A stretch of DNA of 64,000 nucleotides, taken from assembly GCA_934525595.1 (NCBI GenBank), contig CAKSZJ010000015.1, forward strand, positions 1 to 64,000, in the 5' to 3' direction. The DNA is from an uncultured Chiayiivirga sp. GTDB lineage: Bacteria > Pseudomonadota > Gammaproteobacteria > Xanthomonadales > Xanthomonadaceae. The notes beneath the pieces are model-generated. The model saw only the letters and a program-made list of their open reading frames with translations. It was not told where the DNA came from and searched no databases. This document shows positions 8,537 through 17,300 of this stretch, piece after piece. The position numbers were made by a program, and so were the translations under genes. Each line of letters starts with the position of its first letter. Positions within the stretch are counted from its first letter, which is position 1.

Positions 8537-9219
8537 CGCCTGGGCTCCGATTCGGAACCGCTGCGGATGCCGGGGCGGCGCATCCGGAACATCGTGGGCA
8601 TGCTGCTGCCGGCCAGGACCGGGATTTCGAGATCGGGCCAGACGCGGTTCTCGGCCTCGAATTCCACCATCACGCGCACCAGCAGCGGCAGCTGTTGCAC
8701 GTTGTCCCACTCGCGCGCCCACTCGCCCAGCTCGCCGTTCTCGTCCAGGCCGCGGTATTCGAAGTGGGCGGACGCGACGCCGGCCATCAGCAGCACCGGG
8801 TCGCGCGGATTGTTGGCCTTGGGGCTGTCCGGGTCGTAGCCGTTGAGCTGGGCGTGGTCGAACAGGATTTCGCTGCCGGCCAGGGTGATCCACTGGACGT
8901 GCGGCCCGCCGTTGGCCAGATGGCCGGGCATCGGCCCGACGAACCGCAGCTCGTCGCGGCCGGCCTCGAATACGCGGTTCTCGCCGATGTCCTCCTGCCG
9001 ATCGAAGGGAATCGACATGGCGTGGGAAAGCTGGCGGCGCAGGAACTCCTGCACGGTGCGGGTCTGGTTGGTCCAGGTCACCACGCGCTCGCCGGCGTGG
9101 GTGGTGGCGACCGCGCCGCGCAGCGTGCCGAAGGCCGTGGCGATGAGCAGCGCCAGCAGGGTGATGGCGATCAGCACTTCCAGCAGGGTGAAGCCGCGGG
9201 CGCGGCGCGGGGCGTTCAT
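8533..9219 (-). CDS. gspJ: type II secretion minor pseudopilin GspJ
   Basis: A 228-residue minor pseudopilin of the T2SS tip complex. The N-terminus MNAPRRARGFTLLEVLIAIT is a canonical type IV prepilin signal: cleavage after Gly, Phe at +1 and Glu at +5, followed by a hydrophobic helix. The start at 9219 overlaps the gspI stop (ATGA). An upstream extension of the open frame was rejected because it lies inside gspI and would place the prepilin peptidase site far from the N-terminus. The C-terminal two thirds form the beta-rich globular domain expected for the family. Confidence 0.93.
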   Translation of the reverse strand: MNAPRRARGFTLLEVLIAITLLALLIATAFGTLRGAVATTHAGERVVTWTNQTRTVQEFLRRQLSHAMSIPFDRQEDIGENRVFEAGRDELRFVGPMPGHLANGGPHVQWITLAGSEILFDHAQLNGYDPDSPKANNPRDPVLLMAGVASAHFEYRGLDENGELGEWAREWDNVQQLPLLVRVMVEFEAENRVWPDLEIPVLAGSSMPTMFRMRRPGIRSGSESEPRR

Positions 9220-9635
9220 CGCACCTCCGGCGTGAGCGCACGCAGGGTCGAGAACCGCGCCTCGTAGTCGTTGCGGCCGCGCTCCCAGCGCACCCGCAGA
9301 TCGAGCCGGTAAAGCTGCACCGGCACCATCGCCGGATCGATCGGGGGATCGCTGGCCACGTCGTAGGGCGCGACCTCCAGATCCCACGCATAGCGGTCGC
9401 CGAAACGGCCCGAGTCGCCGCCTTCCTGCAGGCGCTCGCCCACGCCCAGACCATCGAGCAGGGACTGGGCGTACAGCGAGGCCTCGGTGAAGGCCTCGGC
9501 GCTGCGCGCCTGGCGCATCGAGCTCACCGCGATCTGCATCGCCGCCGCCAGCCCGACGGCCAGCAGCGAGAACGCCACCACGATCTCGATCAGGGTGAAT
9601 CCGCGCTGCGCCCGCTCCGGCCTGGAGACCCTCAT
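9216..9635 (-). CDS. gspI: type II secretion minor pseudopilin GspI
   Basis: A 139-residue minor pseudopilin. The leader ends in QRG, then FTLIEIVVAFSLLAVGLAAA, which gives the prepilin peptidase site with Phe +1 and Glu +5. GspI starts pseudopilus assembly with GspJ and GspK. GGGAG lies seven bases before the ATG, and the gspH stop is one base upstream (TGAGATG), so the two are coupled. Length fits the family (120-140 residues). Confidence 0.93.
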   Translation of the reverse strand: MRVSRPERAQRGFTLIEIVVAFSLLAVGLAAAMQIAVSSMRQARSAEAFTEASLYAQSLLDGLGVGERLQEGGDSGRFGDRYAWDLEVAPYDVASDPPIDPAMVPVQLYRLDLRVRWERGRNDYEARFSTLRALTPEVR

Positions 9636-9636
9636 C

Positions 9637-10092
9637 TCAGCGCTCCCGATCCTTGGGTTCGATCACGCTCACCTCGCCGGTCAGCCAGTTGACCTCGATG
9701 CGCCACGCGACCTCGCCCAGGATCAGCTCGACGTTGCCGCCGGTGGAGGCACCGTCGGGAAAGAAGCGGATGCGGCCGATGCCCTCGCCTTCCATTTCCG
9801 AGCGCGCGGTGACCAGCTTCATTTCCATGTTCTTCGGCAGTTCGACCCACTTGCGCCGCGGCGCACGGTAGCGCCGGCCGTCCACGTCGATGGCGATCGC
9901 CTGCGGCTCGCGCTTCACGATCGCCTGCCCGCGGGTGTAGCGCATCGCGGCCACGAGGTCGCGGCTGGCGGCCTTGACCCGCGCGCCGGTCAGCCCGTCA
10001 CCGACGGTGACCGCGACCAGGGTCATCGCCAGCGCGATCAGCGCGACGACCGCGAGGATCTCGACCAGCGTGAATCCGCGTGCGTCGCGCAT
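9637..10092 (-). CDS. gspH: type II secretion minor pseudopilin GspH
   Basis: A 151-residue minor pseudopilin. MRDARGFTLVEILAVVALIA gives a short six-residue leader, the Gly/Phe cleavage site and Glu +5. The start at 10092 is supported by GGAGAGGAC just upstream. The longer open frame (to 10248) was rejected because it overlaps gspG and buries the prepilin signal. The globular part includes the common GspH pattern IRFFPDGASTGGNVEL near residue 115, which matches the conserved 'f.pdGsstGg.i.l' of FimT/GspH proteins. Confidence 0.93.
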   Translation of the reverse strand: MRDARGFTLVEILAVVALIALAMTLVAVTVGDGLTGARVKAASRDLVAAMRYTRGQAIVKREPQAIAIDVDGRRYRAPRRKWVELPKNMEMKLVTARSEMEGEGIGRIRFFPDGASTGGNVELILGEVAWRIEVNWLTGEVSVIEPKDRER

Positions 10093-10133
10093 CGGTATGT
10101 CCTCTCCGGCCGCACGCGCGCCCGGCACGGTCC

Positions 10134-10559
10134 TCACTCGTTGGTGATGTCCGCATCCACGCCGGCACCGCCGGGTTTCTTGTCGGCGCCGTAGCTGGTG
10201 ATGGTGAAGCTGCGGCCGCTGACGCGGTACTCGTAGGGCGTGTTCCACGGATCCTTCAGCGAACCTTCCTTGATGTACGGACCCAGCCAGCCCTTGGCGT
10301 TGCCGGGTGAGCTGATCAGGTCTTCCAGGCGCTGCGGAAGATCGCCCACGTCCATTTCGAACTGGCCGACCTTCGCGGAAAGCGAGGTGATGTCGGTCTG
10401 GGCCAGCTTGTACTTGGCCTTGTCCTGCCCGCCAAACACCTGGTTGGCGACCATGCCTGCGATCACCGCGATCAGCGCCACCACGATCAGGATTTCGATC
10501 AGGCTGAAACCGCGCTGGGCGCGGGCTGCGATCCGTGAGCTGCGTTGCGTCTTCATCAT
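10134..10559 (-). CDS. gspG: type II secretion major pseudopilin GspG
   Basis: A 141-residue major pseudopilin, the main subunit of the T2SS pseudopilus. The leader ends in RAQRG, followed by FSLIEILIVVALIAVIAGMV (Phe +1, Glu +5). The C-terminal region has the conserved GspG signature, including LPQRLEDLI, GWLGPYIKEGSLKDPWNTPY and the Asp-rich calcium-site tail (YGADKKPGGAG-x-DADITN). Two adjacent ATGs (10559, 10556) are possible starts. It follows gspF by 24 bases and precedes gspH by 41, the widest gap within the pseudopilin genes, which may allow separate strong translation of this abundant subunit. Confidence 0.96.
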   Translation of the reverse strand: MMKTQRSSRIAARAQRGFSLIEILIVVALIAVIAGMVANQVFGGQDKAKYKLAQTDITSLSAKVGQFEMDVGDLPQRLEDLISSPGNAKGWLGPYIKEGSLKDPWNTPYEYRVSGRSFTITSYGADKKPGGAGVDADITNE

Positions 10560-10583
10560 CGTGCGTCCGTATTCACTTGTGTG

Positions 10584-11795
10584 TCAGCCCACCGCGTTGG
10601 TGAGGCTGAAGATCGGGATCAGGATGGCCATCATGATCAGGGCCACCGCCGCCGCCATGAACACCGTCACTGTCGGCACCAGCGCCGCCAGCAGGCGTTC
10701 GACGGTATTCTTGACCTCCTGGTCGAAGGTGTCGGCCACCTTGGTGAGCATGGTATCCAGATCCCCCGATTCCTCGCCCACCGCGACCATCTGCAGCGCC
10801 AGGCGCGGGAACAGCTTGCTGCGCCCCAGCGCCTGCGCCAGACCGCCACCGGTCTTGACCTCCGCGCTGGCGGCTTCGACCGCATCGGACAGCGCGAGGT
10901 TCCCCATCACGTTGCGCGCGATCGACAGTGCGGTGAGCAATGGAACGCCGTTGTGCACCAAAGTTCCCAGAGTGCGGGCCAGGCGCGCAGTTTCCAGACG
11001 CGCGACCAGTCCGCCGACGAGGCCGCGCCTGAGCACCCAGGCGTCGAACCCGCGCCGGGCCTGCGGATCGGCCAGGCGTCGCCGCAGCAGCATGAAGCCG
11101 GCCACCAGGCCGGCCAGCAGCAGCCACCAGTAGCCGCTGACGAAGTTGCCCAGGGCCATCACCACCTGGGTCAACAGCGGCATCTCCACGTCCATGTCCT
11201 CGAACAGCGGCAGGAACTGCGGCACCACGTAGCCCAGCAGCAGCAGCAGCGCGCCGAACACCATCAGCACGAGGATACTCGGGTAGATCAGCGCGTTGAT
11301 CACCGATTCGCGCAGCGCCTTGCTGCGCTCAAGGTACTCGGCCAGGCGCTTCAGGGTGTCGTGCAGCGAGCCACCCGCCTCGCCGGCGCGCACCATGTTC
11401 ACGTAGAGCCGCGAAAACACGCCTTCTTCCTGTTCCAGCGCCTGCGACAGCGGCGTGCCGCCGCGCACCGCATCGCGCACCCGCTCGATCACGCGCCGCG
11501 CCTCGGGCGAGTCGGGCAGGTCGAGGAGGATCTGCAGGGCGCGATCCAGCGGCTGCCCCGCACCCAGCAGCGTCGCCAGCTGCTGAGTGAACTGCAACAC
11601 CTGCGCGCCCTTCATCGGCGCACGCCGGAACAGCGCCGCCAGCGAGCCGCCGGAATCGTCCGCCGGGCGCGCGTCCAGCGGCAGGTTGCCGGCATCCTGC
11701 AGTCGCACGATCACCTCTTCCGCGCTCGCAGCTTCCATCACGCCCTCGATCGGGTCACCGGCGGTGCTCAGGGCCTTGTAGCGGAAGTGGGGCAT
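10584..11795 (-). CDS. gspF: type II secretion inner-membrane protein GspF
   Basis: A 403-residue polytopic platform protein. It starts MPHFRYKALSTAGDPIEGVM, typical of the family. Two GspF domains each carry the conserved 'LG.G.pL..AL' and 'GE..G.L...L..LA' motifs: MVRAGEAGGSLHDTLKRLA in the first repeat and MVAVGEESGDLDTMLTKVA in the second. Three hydrophobic segments are visible. GspF joins the ATPase to the pseudopilus base. The start at 11795 matches the family N-terminus; the in-frame ATG at 11861 would add 22 residues without homology-like features. The ribosome binding site is weak. The 132 bases upstream separate it from gspE and contain short direct repeats. Confidence 0.95.
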   Translation of the reverse strand: MPHFRYKALSTAGDPIEGVMEAASAEEVIVRLQDAGNLPLDARPADDSGGSLAALFRRAPMKGAQVLQFTQQLATLLGAGQPLDRALQILLDLPDSPEARRVIERVRDAVRGGTPLSQALEQEEGVFSRLYVNMVRAGEAGGSLHDTLKRLAEYLERSKALRESVINALIYPSILVLMVFGALLLLLGYVVPQFLPLFEDMDVEMPLLTQVVMALGNFVSGYWWLLLAGLVAGFMLLRRRLADPQARRGFDAWVLRRGLVGGLVARLETARLARTLGTLVHNGVPLLTALSIARNVMGNLALSDAVEAASAEVKTGGGLAQALGRSKLFPRLALQMVAVGEESGDLDTMLTKVADTFDQEVKNTVERLLAALVPTVTVFMAAAVALIMMAILIPIFSLTNAVG

Positions 11796-11928
11796 CAGCG
11801 GAATTCGGGATTGGAGATTGGAGATTGGAGGGTAGCCGGGCAACCTGGTACGCCGGGACACGAAGGCGCGATCAGCGAAGCGACACTCGCCGTTACGGAT
11901 ACCGAATCCCTGATCCCGAATCCCATCG

Positions 11929-13677
11929 CTAGTTTTCCTGCGTCACGCGCAGCACTTCCTCGATCGTGGTGACGCCCTGCATCGCCTTGACCAGGCCATC
12001 CTCGTACATGGTGCGCATGCCGAGCCTGCGGGCTTCTTCCTCGATGAGGTTGGTATCGGCGTGCTTCATCACCAGGCGGCGGATCGGCTCGGTGACCACG
12101 AGGAACTCCATGATCGTGGTACGGCCGAGGTAGCCGGTAGGAGTGAGTGCGGAAGGCACCGGGCGGTAGAGGTAGATCGTGCCCTCGGGCTGGAACTTGC
12201 GCAGGTCGAACTCTTCGATCACTTCCGGCGAGGGTTCGTAGCGTTCGGCGTGGGTGGGTTCCAGGCGCCGCACCAGGCGCTGCGCCAGGATGCCGTTGAC
12301 GGTGGAGGTGAGAAGGTAATCCTCCACGCCCATGTCGAGCAGGCGGGTGACGCCGCCGGCGGCGTTGTTGGTGTGCAGGGTGGACAGCACCAGGTGGCCG
12401 GTGAGCGCGGACTGGATCGCGATCTTGGCGGTTTCAAGATCACGCATTTCGCCGATCATGATGATGTCCGGGTCCTGCCGCACGATCGAGCGCAGCGCGT
12501 GCGAGAAATCCAGCCCGATCTGCGGCTTGGCCTGGATCTGGTTGACGCCTTCGAGCTGGTATTCGACCGGGTCCTCGACCGTGATGATCTTCACGTCCGG
12601 GGTATTGAGCTGGGAGAGCGCGGTGTAGAGCGTCGTGGTCTTGCCCGAGCCGGTCGGGCCGGTGACCAGCAGGATGCCGTGCGGCAGCTCCAGCACCTTG
12701 AGGAAGTCGGCCAGGAACTGGTCGGTGAAGCCGAGCTTCTTGAAGTCGAAGACGATGGATTCGCGGTCCAGGATACGCATCACCACCGACTCGCCGTGCG
12801 CGGTCGGCACGGTGGACACACGCAGGTCCAGCTCCTTGCCCTGCACCCGGATCATGATGCGGCCGTCCTGCGGCAGACGGCGCTCTGCGATGTTGAGCTT
12901 GGCCATGATCTTGACGCGCGAGATCACCGCGGCGGTGAGGTTGGCGGGCGGGGATTCGGCTTCCTCCAGCACGCCGTCGATGCGGTAGCGCACCTTCAGG
13001 CGGTTCTCGAAGGGTTCGATGTGGATGTCGGAGGTGCGCTGTTCCACCGCGCGCTGGATGATGAGGTTCACCAGGCGGATCACCGGAGCCTCGGAGGCGA
13101 GGTCGCGCAGGTGCTCGACATCGTCCTCGTCGCGGGCATCCGCGCCTTCGCCCAGGTCTTCCACGATGGTGCCCATGGCCGAGCGCCCGGTGCCGAAATA
13201 GCGCTCGATCAGGTCATCGATCTCCGCGCGCAGCCCGACCCTCACCGCCACCTCGCGCCCGGTCGCCATGCGGATGGCATCGACCGGATAGTCGTCGGCC
13301 GGATCGGCCACCAGCAGCTCGATGCACTCCTCGGTTTCGGCCAGCGGGCAGACGTGCTGCTGCTTGAGGAAGCGCACAGAGATCTGCACCGACGGCGGGT
13401 TCTCGGGGAAATCCCTGGAGGTCACCAGCGGCAGGTCGAACACCTCGGCGCTGGCTTCGGCCACGTCACGCTCCGACACCAGGCCGATGCGCGTCATCAG
13501 CGACACCAGACTGCCGCCGCCCGATTCCTCGTGCAGGCGGCGGGCGCGGGCGAAATCGGCGTCCTTGAGCCGGCCGCGCGCGAGCAGCTGCTGGCAGATC
13601 AGATCCTCGCGCTGGTCCAGCACGGCATCCTGATCGTCCACGTCCACGTCCACGGCCGCAGCGGATGGAGCATTCAT
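11929..13677 (-). CDS. gspE: type II secretion ATPase GspE (XpsE)
   Basis: A 582-residue traffic ATPase that drives T2SS pseudopilus assembly. Domains in order: N1E region (about 25-170), N2E, and the RecA-like CTE. The latter has Walker A GPTGSGKTT (340-348), Asp box (ITVEDPVEYQ), Walker B (DPDIIMIGEMRD, 402-413) and His box (TGHLVLSTLHTN, 426-437). The zinc-binding C-M subdomain between QRLVRRL and GYLGRT is present in length, but all four cysteines of the usual CxxC pairs are replaced (LEPTH, PSALTPT). The start at 13677 overlaps the stop of the upstream membrane-protein gene by 4 bases (ATGA). The open frame continues upstream through that gene only as a shadow. Confidence 0.96.
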   Translation of the reverse strand: MNAPSAAAVDVDVDDQDAVLDQREDLICQQLLARGRLKDADFARARRLHEESGGGSLVSLMTRIGLVSERDVAEASAEVFDLPLVTSRDFPENPPSVQISVRFLKQQHVCPLAETEECIELLVADPADDYPVDAIRMATGREVAVRVGLRAEIDDLIERYFGTGRSAMGTIVEDLGEGADARDEDDVEHLRDLASEAPVIRLVNLIIQRAVEQRTSDIHIEPFENRLKVRYRIDGVLEEAESPPANLTAAVISRVKIMAKLNIAERRLPQDGRIMIRVQGKELDLRVSTVPTAHGESVVMRILDRESIVFDFKKLGFTDQFLADFLKVLELPHGILLVTGPTGSGKTTTLYTALSQLNTPDVKIITVEDPVEYQLEGVNQIQAKPQIGLDFSHALRSIVRQDPDIIMIGEMRDLETAKIAIQSALTGHLVLSTLHTNNAAGGVTRLLDMGVEDYLLTSTVNGILAQRLVRRLEPTHAERYEPSPEVIEEFDLRKFQPEGTIYLYRPVPSALTPTGYLGRTTIMEFLVVTEPIRRLVMKHADTNLIEEEARRLGMRTMYEDGLVKAMQGVTTIEEVLRVTQEN

Positions 13678-14384
13678 GGGGTTTCTCCCGGGTTGCCGCC
13701 GGCGTCTTCGCCCAGATCCTCGTCCCAACCGACCAGGGTTTCGAGGAAGGGACGGTTGAGCAGGATCCACATCACGATGGGAACCACCGGCGGAAGGATC
13801 AGATAGCCGAACTGGCGCACCAGCGCCAGCACTTCGACGTTGATGCCGGCGGCATCGAAGCGCTGCGCGATGAAGGCGTTGGCCGCCTGCCCGGCCTGTG
13901 CGGCCAGATCGCCGAAGCCTTCCTCGGCGAGCGCGGCGGCGACCGCGTTGCCGGTGCCGTCGCGGATCGTGTAGAGCGCTTCCATGGCCACGCCCGCGGC
14001 GCTCGTTACCGCGAGCACCGCCAGGCCGATGCCCCACTGCAGGAAGGTGCGCCGCCAGGTGTCGGTGCTGGCCACCACCAGGCCGCAGAACAGCGGCATG
14101 GAGTAGGCGTAAATCAGCACGTTGACGCTCTGCTCGTCGATCTCCAGCTTGCCACCGGGCAGGCCGGGCACGCTGCTGATGTCCACGATATAGGCATAGG
14201 CGAAGCGCGCGTAATCCTGCCCGCCCTGGCTCAGCAGGCCCGGCAGGAGCGCATCGATCAGCAGGTGTGCCATCCGCACGACCGGGAAGGCGACCACCGA
14301 GTTGAGCGCGAACCAGAGGGCGAACATCAGCGGCAGCCAGAGCGTGGCCGACCAGATGAACTCGCGCAGCGGGGAAATCTTCAT
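13674..14384 (-). CDS. membrane protein, exosortase H-associated-like
   Basis: A 236-residue polytopic inner-membrane protein. One hydrophobic segment lies at about 12-50. A small soluble patch (about 55-85) follows, then VNVLIYAYSMPLFCGLVVAS, another helix at about 117-135, an alpha-helical amphipathic region and a last helix at about 200-217. The N-terminal LREF-(x)n-LWLPLMFALWF pattern and the 'VN-LIY-Y-PL' stretch recall the membrane proteins found beside exosortase H (XrtH) in Xanthomonadales. This is recognition from memory, not a search. No exosortase gene and no CTERM sorting signal is in the window. The gene starts nine bases after purL and overlaps gspE (ATGA), so it is coupled to the T2SS ATPase. 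Confidence 0.5.
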   Translation of the reverse strand: MKISPLREFIWSATLWLPLMFALWFALNSVVAFPVVRMAHLLIDALLPGLLSQGGQDYARFAYAYIVDISSVPGLPGGKLEIDEQSVNVLIYAYSMPLFCGLVVASTDTWRRTFLQWGIGLAVLAVTSAAGVAMEALYTIRDGTGNAVAAALAEEGFGDLAAQAGQAANAFIAQRFDAAGINVEVLALVRQFGYLILPPVVPIVMWILLNRPFLETLVGWDEDLGEDAGGNPGETP

Positions 14385-14393
14385 GGAGCGCCC

Positions 14394-17300
14394 TCAGCCC
14401 AGCCAGGCACGGGCGTTGCGGAACATCCGCAACCACGGCCCGTCCTCGCCCCAGTCGGCCGGTCGCCAGGACAGCTGCACGCTGCGGAACACGCGCTCGG
14501 GGTGCGGCATCATCAGGGTGGCGCGGCCGTCGAGGCTGGTGAGGCCGGCAATGGCGTCGGCCGAGCCGTTCGGGTTGAAGGGATACCCCGGCGAAGGCGC
14601 ACCGTCAGGCGCCACGTAGCGCAGCGCGACGCGCGCCTGCGCGGCGTCGTCAGGAGCGCGGAAGGTCACCCGGCCCTCGCCATGCGACACCGCCACCGGG
14701 ATGCGCGAGCCGGCCATGCCGCGCAGGAAAAGCGACGGCGATTCCTCCACCTCCAGCAGCGCCAGACGCGCCTCGAAGCGCCCCGAGGCGTTGTGCAGGA
14801 AGGCCGGCCAGTGCTGCGCACCGGGAATCAGTTCGCGCAGCTGTCCGAGCATCTGGCAGCCGTTGCACACCCCCAGGGTGAAGCTGTCCTGGCGCGCGAA
14901 GAACGCGGCGAACTGCTCGCGCAGCGATGCGCGCTCGAGAATCGAAAGGGCCCAGCCACGCCCGGCACCAAGCACGTCGCCGTAGCTGAACCCGCCGCAG
15001 GCCGCCAGCCCGTGGAAGTCCGCCAGCCGCCTGCGTCCTTCGATCAGGTCGGTCATGTGCAGATCCACCGCCTCGAAGCCGGCGCGATCGAAGGCCGCGG
15101 CCATCTCGACCTGCCCGTTGACGCCCTGTTCGCGCAGGACCGCAACGCGCGGCCGCGCGCCGCCGGCGATGAAGGGCGCGGCGATGTCCTCGGCCGGGTC
15201 GAACGTGAGACGCGGCGCCAGCGGCGGCGCGGAGAATTCGCGCCGCGCCGCGCGTTCTGCATCGGCGCTCTCGGGCGAATCGCGCAGTGCCTGCATGGCG
15301 TGCGTCACCTGCCACCAGGCATCGAACAGCTCCTGCCAGCCCCACTCGGCCAGCGCCTCGCGCCCCGCCAGCACGCGCACGCGCGGCGCGGCAAGCGGCT
15401 TGCCGATGCGCTGCGCGCAGTGGGTGAGCCCATGCTGATCCACCAGATCGGCGAACTCGGCGCGGTCGTCGACCGGCACCTGCAGGATCATCCCCAACTC
15501 TTCGCAGAACAGCGTGCTGAAGGGGGTGTCGCCCCAGTGGTCGAGCTGGATTTCCAGCCCGCAGTGGGAGGCGAAGGCCATCTCGCACAGGGTGGCGAAC
15601 GCGCCGCCGTCGCTGCGGTCGTGGCAGGCCAGAAGAATGCCTGCCTCGCGCGCGTCACGCACCAGCTCGAACAGCCCGCGCAGGAGCTCGGGCGAATCCA
15701 GATCAGGCGGCTCGCCGCCGAAGGCGCCGTGCACCTGCGACAGGATCGAGCCCCCGAGCCGGCGCTTGCCGCCGCCCAGCCCGATCAGCCACAGCTCCGA
15801 ATCGATCTCGCGAACCAGCGCCGGGGTCAGTGACTGACGCACATCGCGCACCCGGGCAAAGGCCGAGACCACCAGCGAGACGGGGGATACGACGCTCAGG
15901 GAGACATCGGGCGCCGGCAATGGAGACGTGAGGGAAGCAGGAGCCGCACCGGACGATCCGTCGCCCTTGCCACTCGCGCCCCCCGACGCCGCGTTGCCGC
16001 GCCAGCGCGACGCCATCGACAACGAGTCCTTGCCGACCGGAATCGAAATATCCAGCGCCGGGCACAGCTCCATGCCCACCGCGCGCACCGCATCGAACAG
16101 GCGCGCGTCCTCGTCGCCATGGCCGCAGGCGGCCATCCAGTTGGCCGAAAGCTTGACTTCGGCCAGCTCGGCCACCGGCGCGGACATGAGATTGGTGAGG
16201 GCTTCGCCTACCGCCATGCGCGCGGCGGCGGCCGAATCGAGCAGCGCCAGCGGCGCGCGCTCGCCGATCGCCAGCGCCTGGCCGGTGTATCCGGAGAAGT
16301 CGTCCAGAGTGATGCCGCAGTCGGCCAGCGGCAGCTGCCAGGGGCCGACCATCTGATCGCGCGCCACCAGCCCGCCGACGGTGCGATCGCCGATCGTCAC
16401 CAGGTAGTTCTTGCTCGCCACGCTCGGGTGCGAGAGCACGCGCAGGCCGGCTTCGCGCAGATCCAGCGCATCGGTATCCAGCCGCGGCCAGCGCGTGTTC
16501 GCGCCGCGCTCGGCGTCACGGTGCATCTTCGGCGGCTTGCCGAAAAGGAGGTCCATCGGGATGTCGATGGCTGCGTCGCCGCGGTGACCGGGACGCTCGA
16601 AACGGGAGTCGGGGTGCGCGCCTTCCGCCACCACGAGGCGCTCCTCGGCCGTGGCGACGCCGACCACGGCGTAGGGGCAGCGTTCGCGCCTGCAGAGCGC
16701 TTCGAATGTGTCCAGATGCTCGGCGGCAATGCCCAGCACATAGCGCTCCTGCGACTCGTTGCACCACAGCTGCATCGGCGACAGCGAAGGATCGTCGCGC
16801 GGGATCGCGTGCAGGTCGATCGCGCCGCCCACGCCCGAATCGTGCAGAAGCTCGGGGATCGCATTGGACAGCCCGCCCGCGCCCACGTCGTGCGCGCTGC
16901 GGATCGGGTTTCCGGCACCGCGCGCCACGCAGGCATCGATCACTTCCTGGCAGCGGCGCTGCATCTCCGGGTTGTCGCGCTGCACCGAGGCGAAGTCCAG
17001 CCCTTCGGTGCTTTCCCCGCTGGCCACCGAGCTGGCGGCACCGCCGCCCAGTCCGATCAGCATGGCCGGCCCACCCAGCACGACTACCGCATCGCCAGGG
17101 CGCAGGACGAGCTTTTCCACCTGTTCGGGGTCGATCGCGCCCACCCCGCCGGCCAGCATGATCGGCTTGTCGTAGCCGCGCACCACGCCCGGATCGGGGG
17201 TGTCCAGTTCGAAGCTGCGGAAGTAGCCGACCACCGCCGGGCGGCCGAATTCGTTGTTGAAGGCGGCCGCGCCAAGCGGACCGTCCAGCATGATCTGGAA

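Noticed and set aside
11929..14436. One 835-residue protein joining the membrane protein and GspE
   Set aside because: The extra N-terminus is read in a frame opposite to sense within the 236-residue membrane gene. The GspE start at 13677 has the expected overlap.
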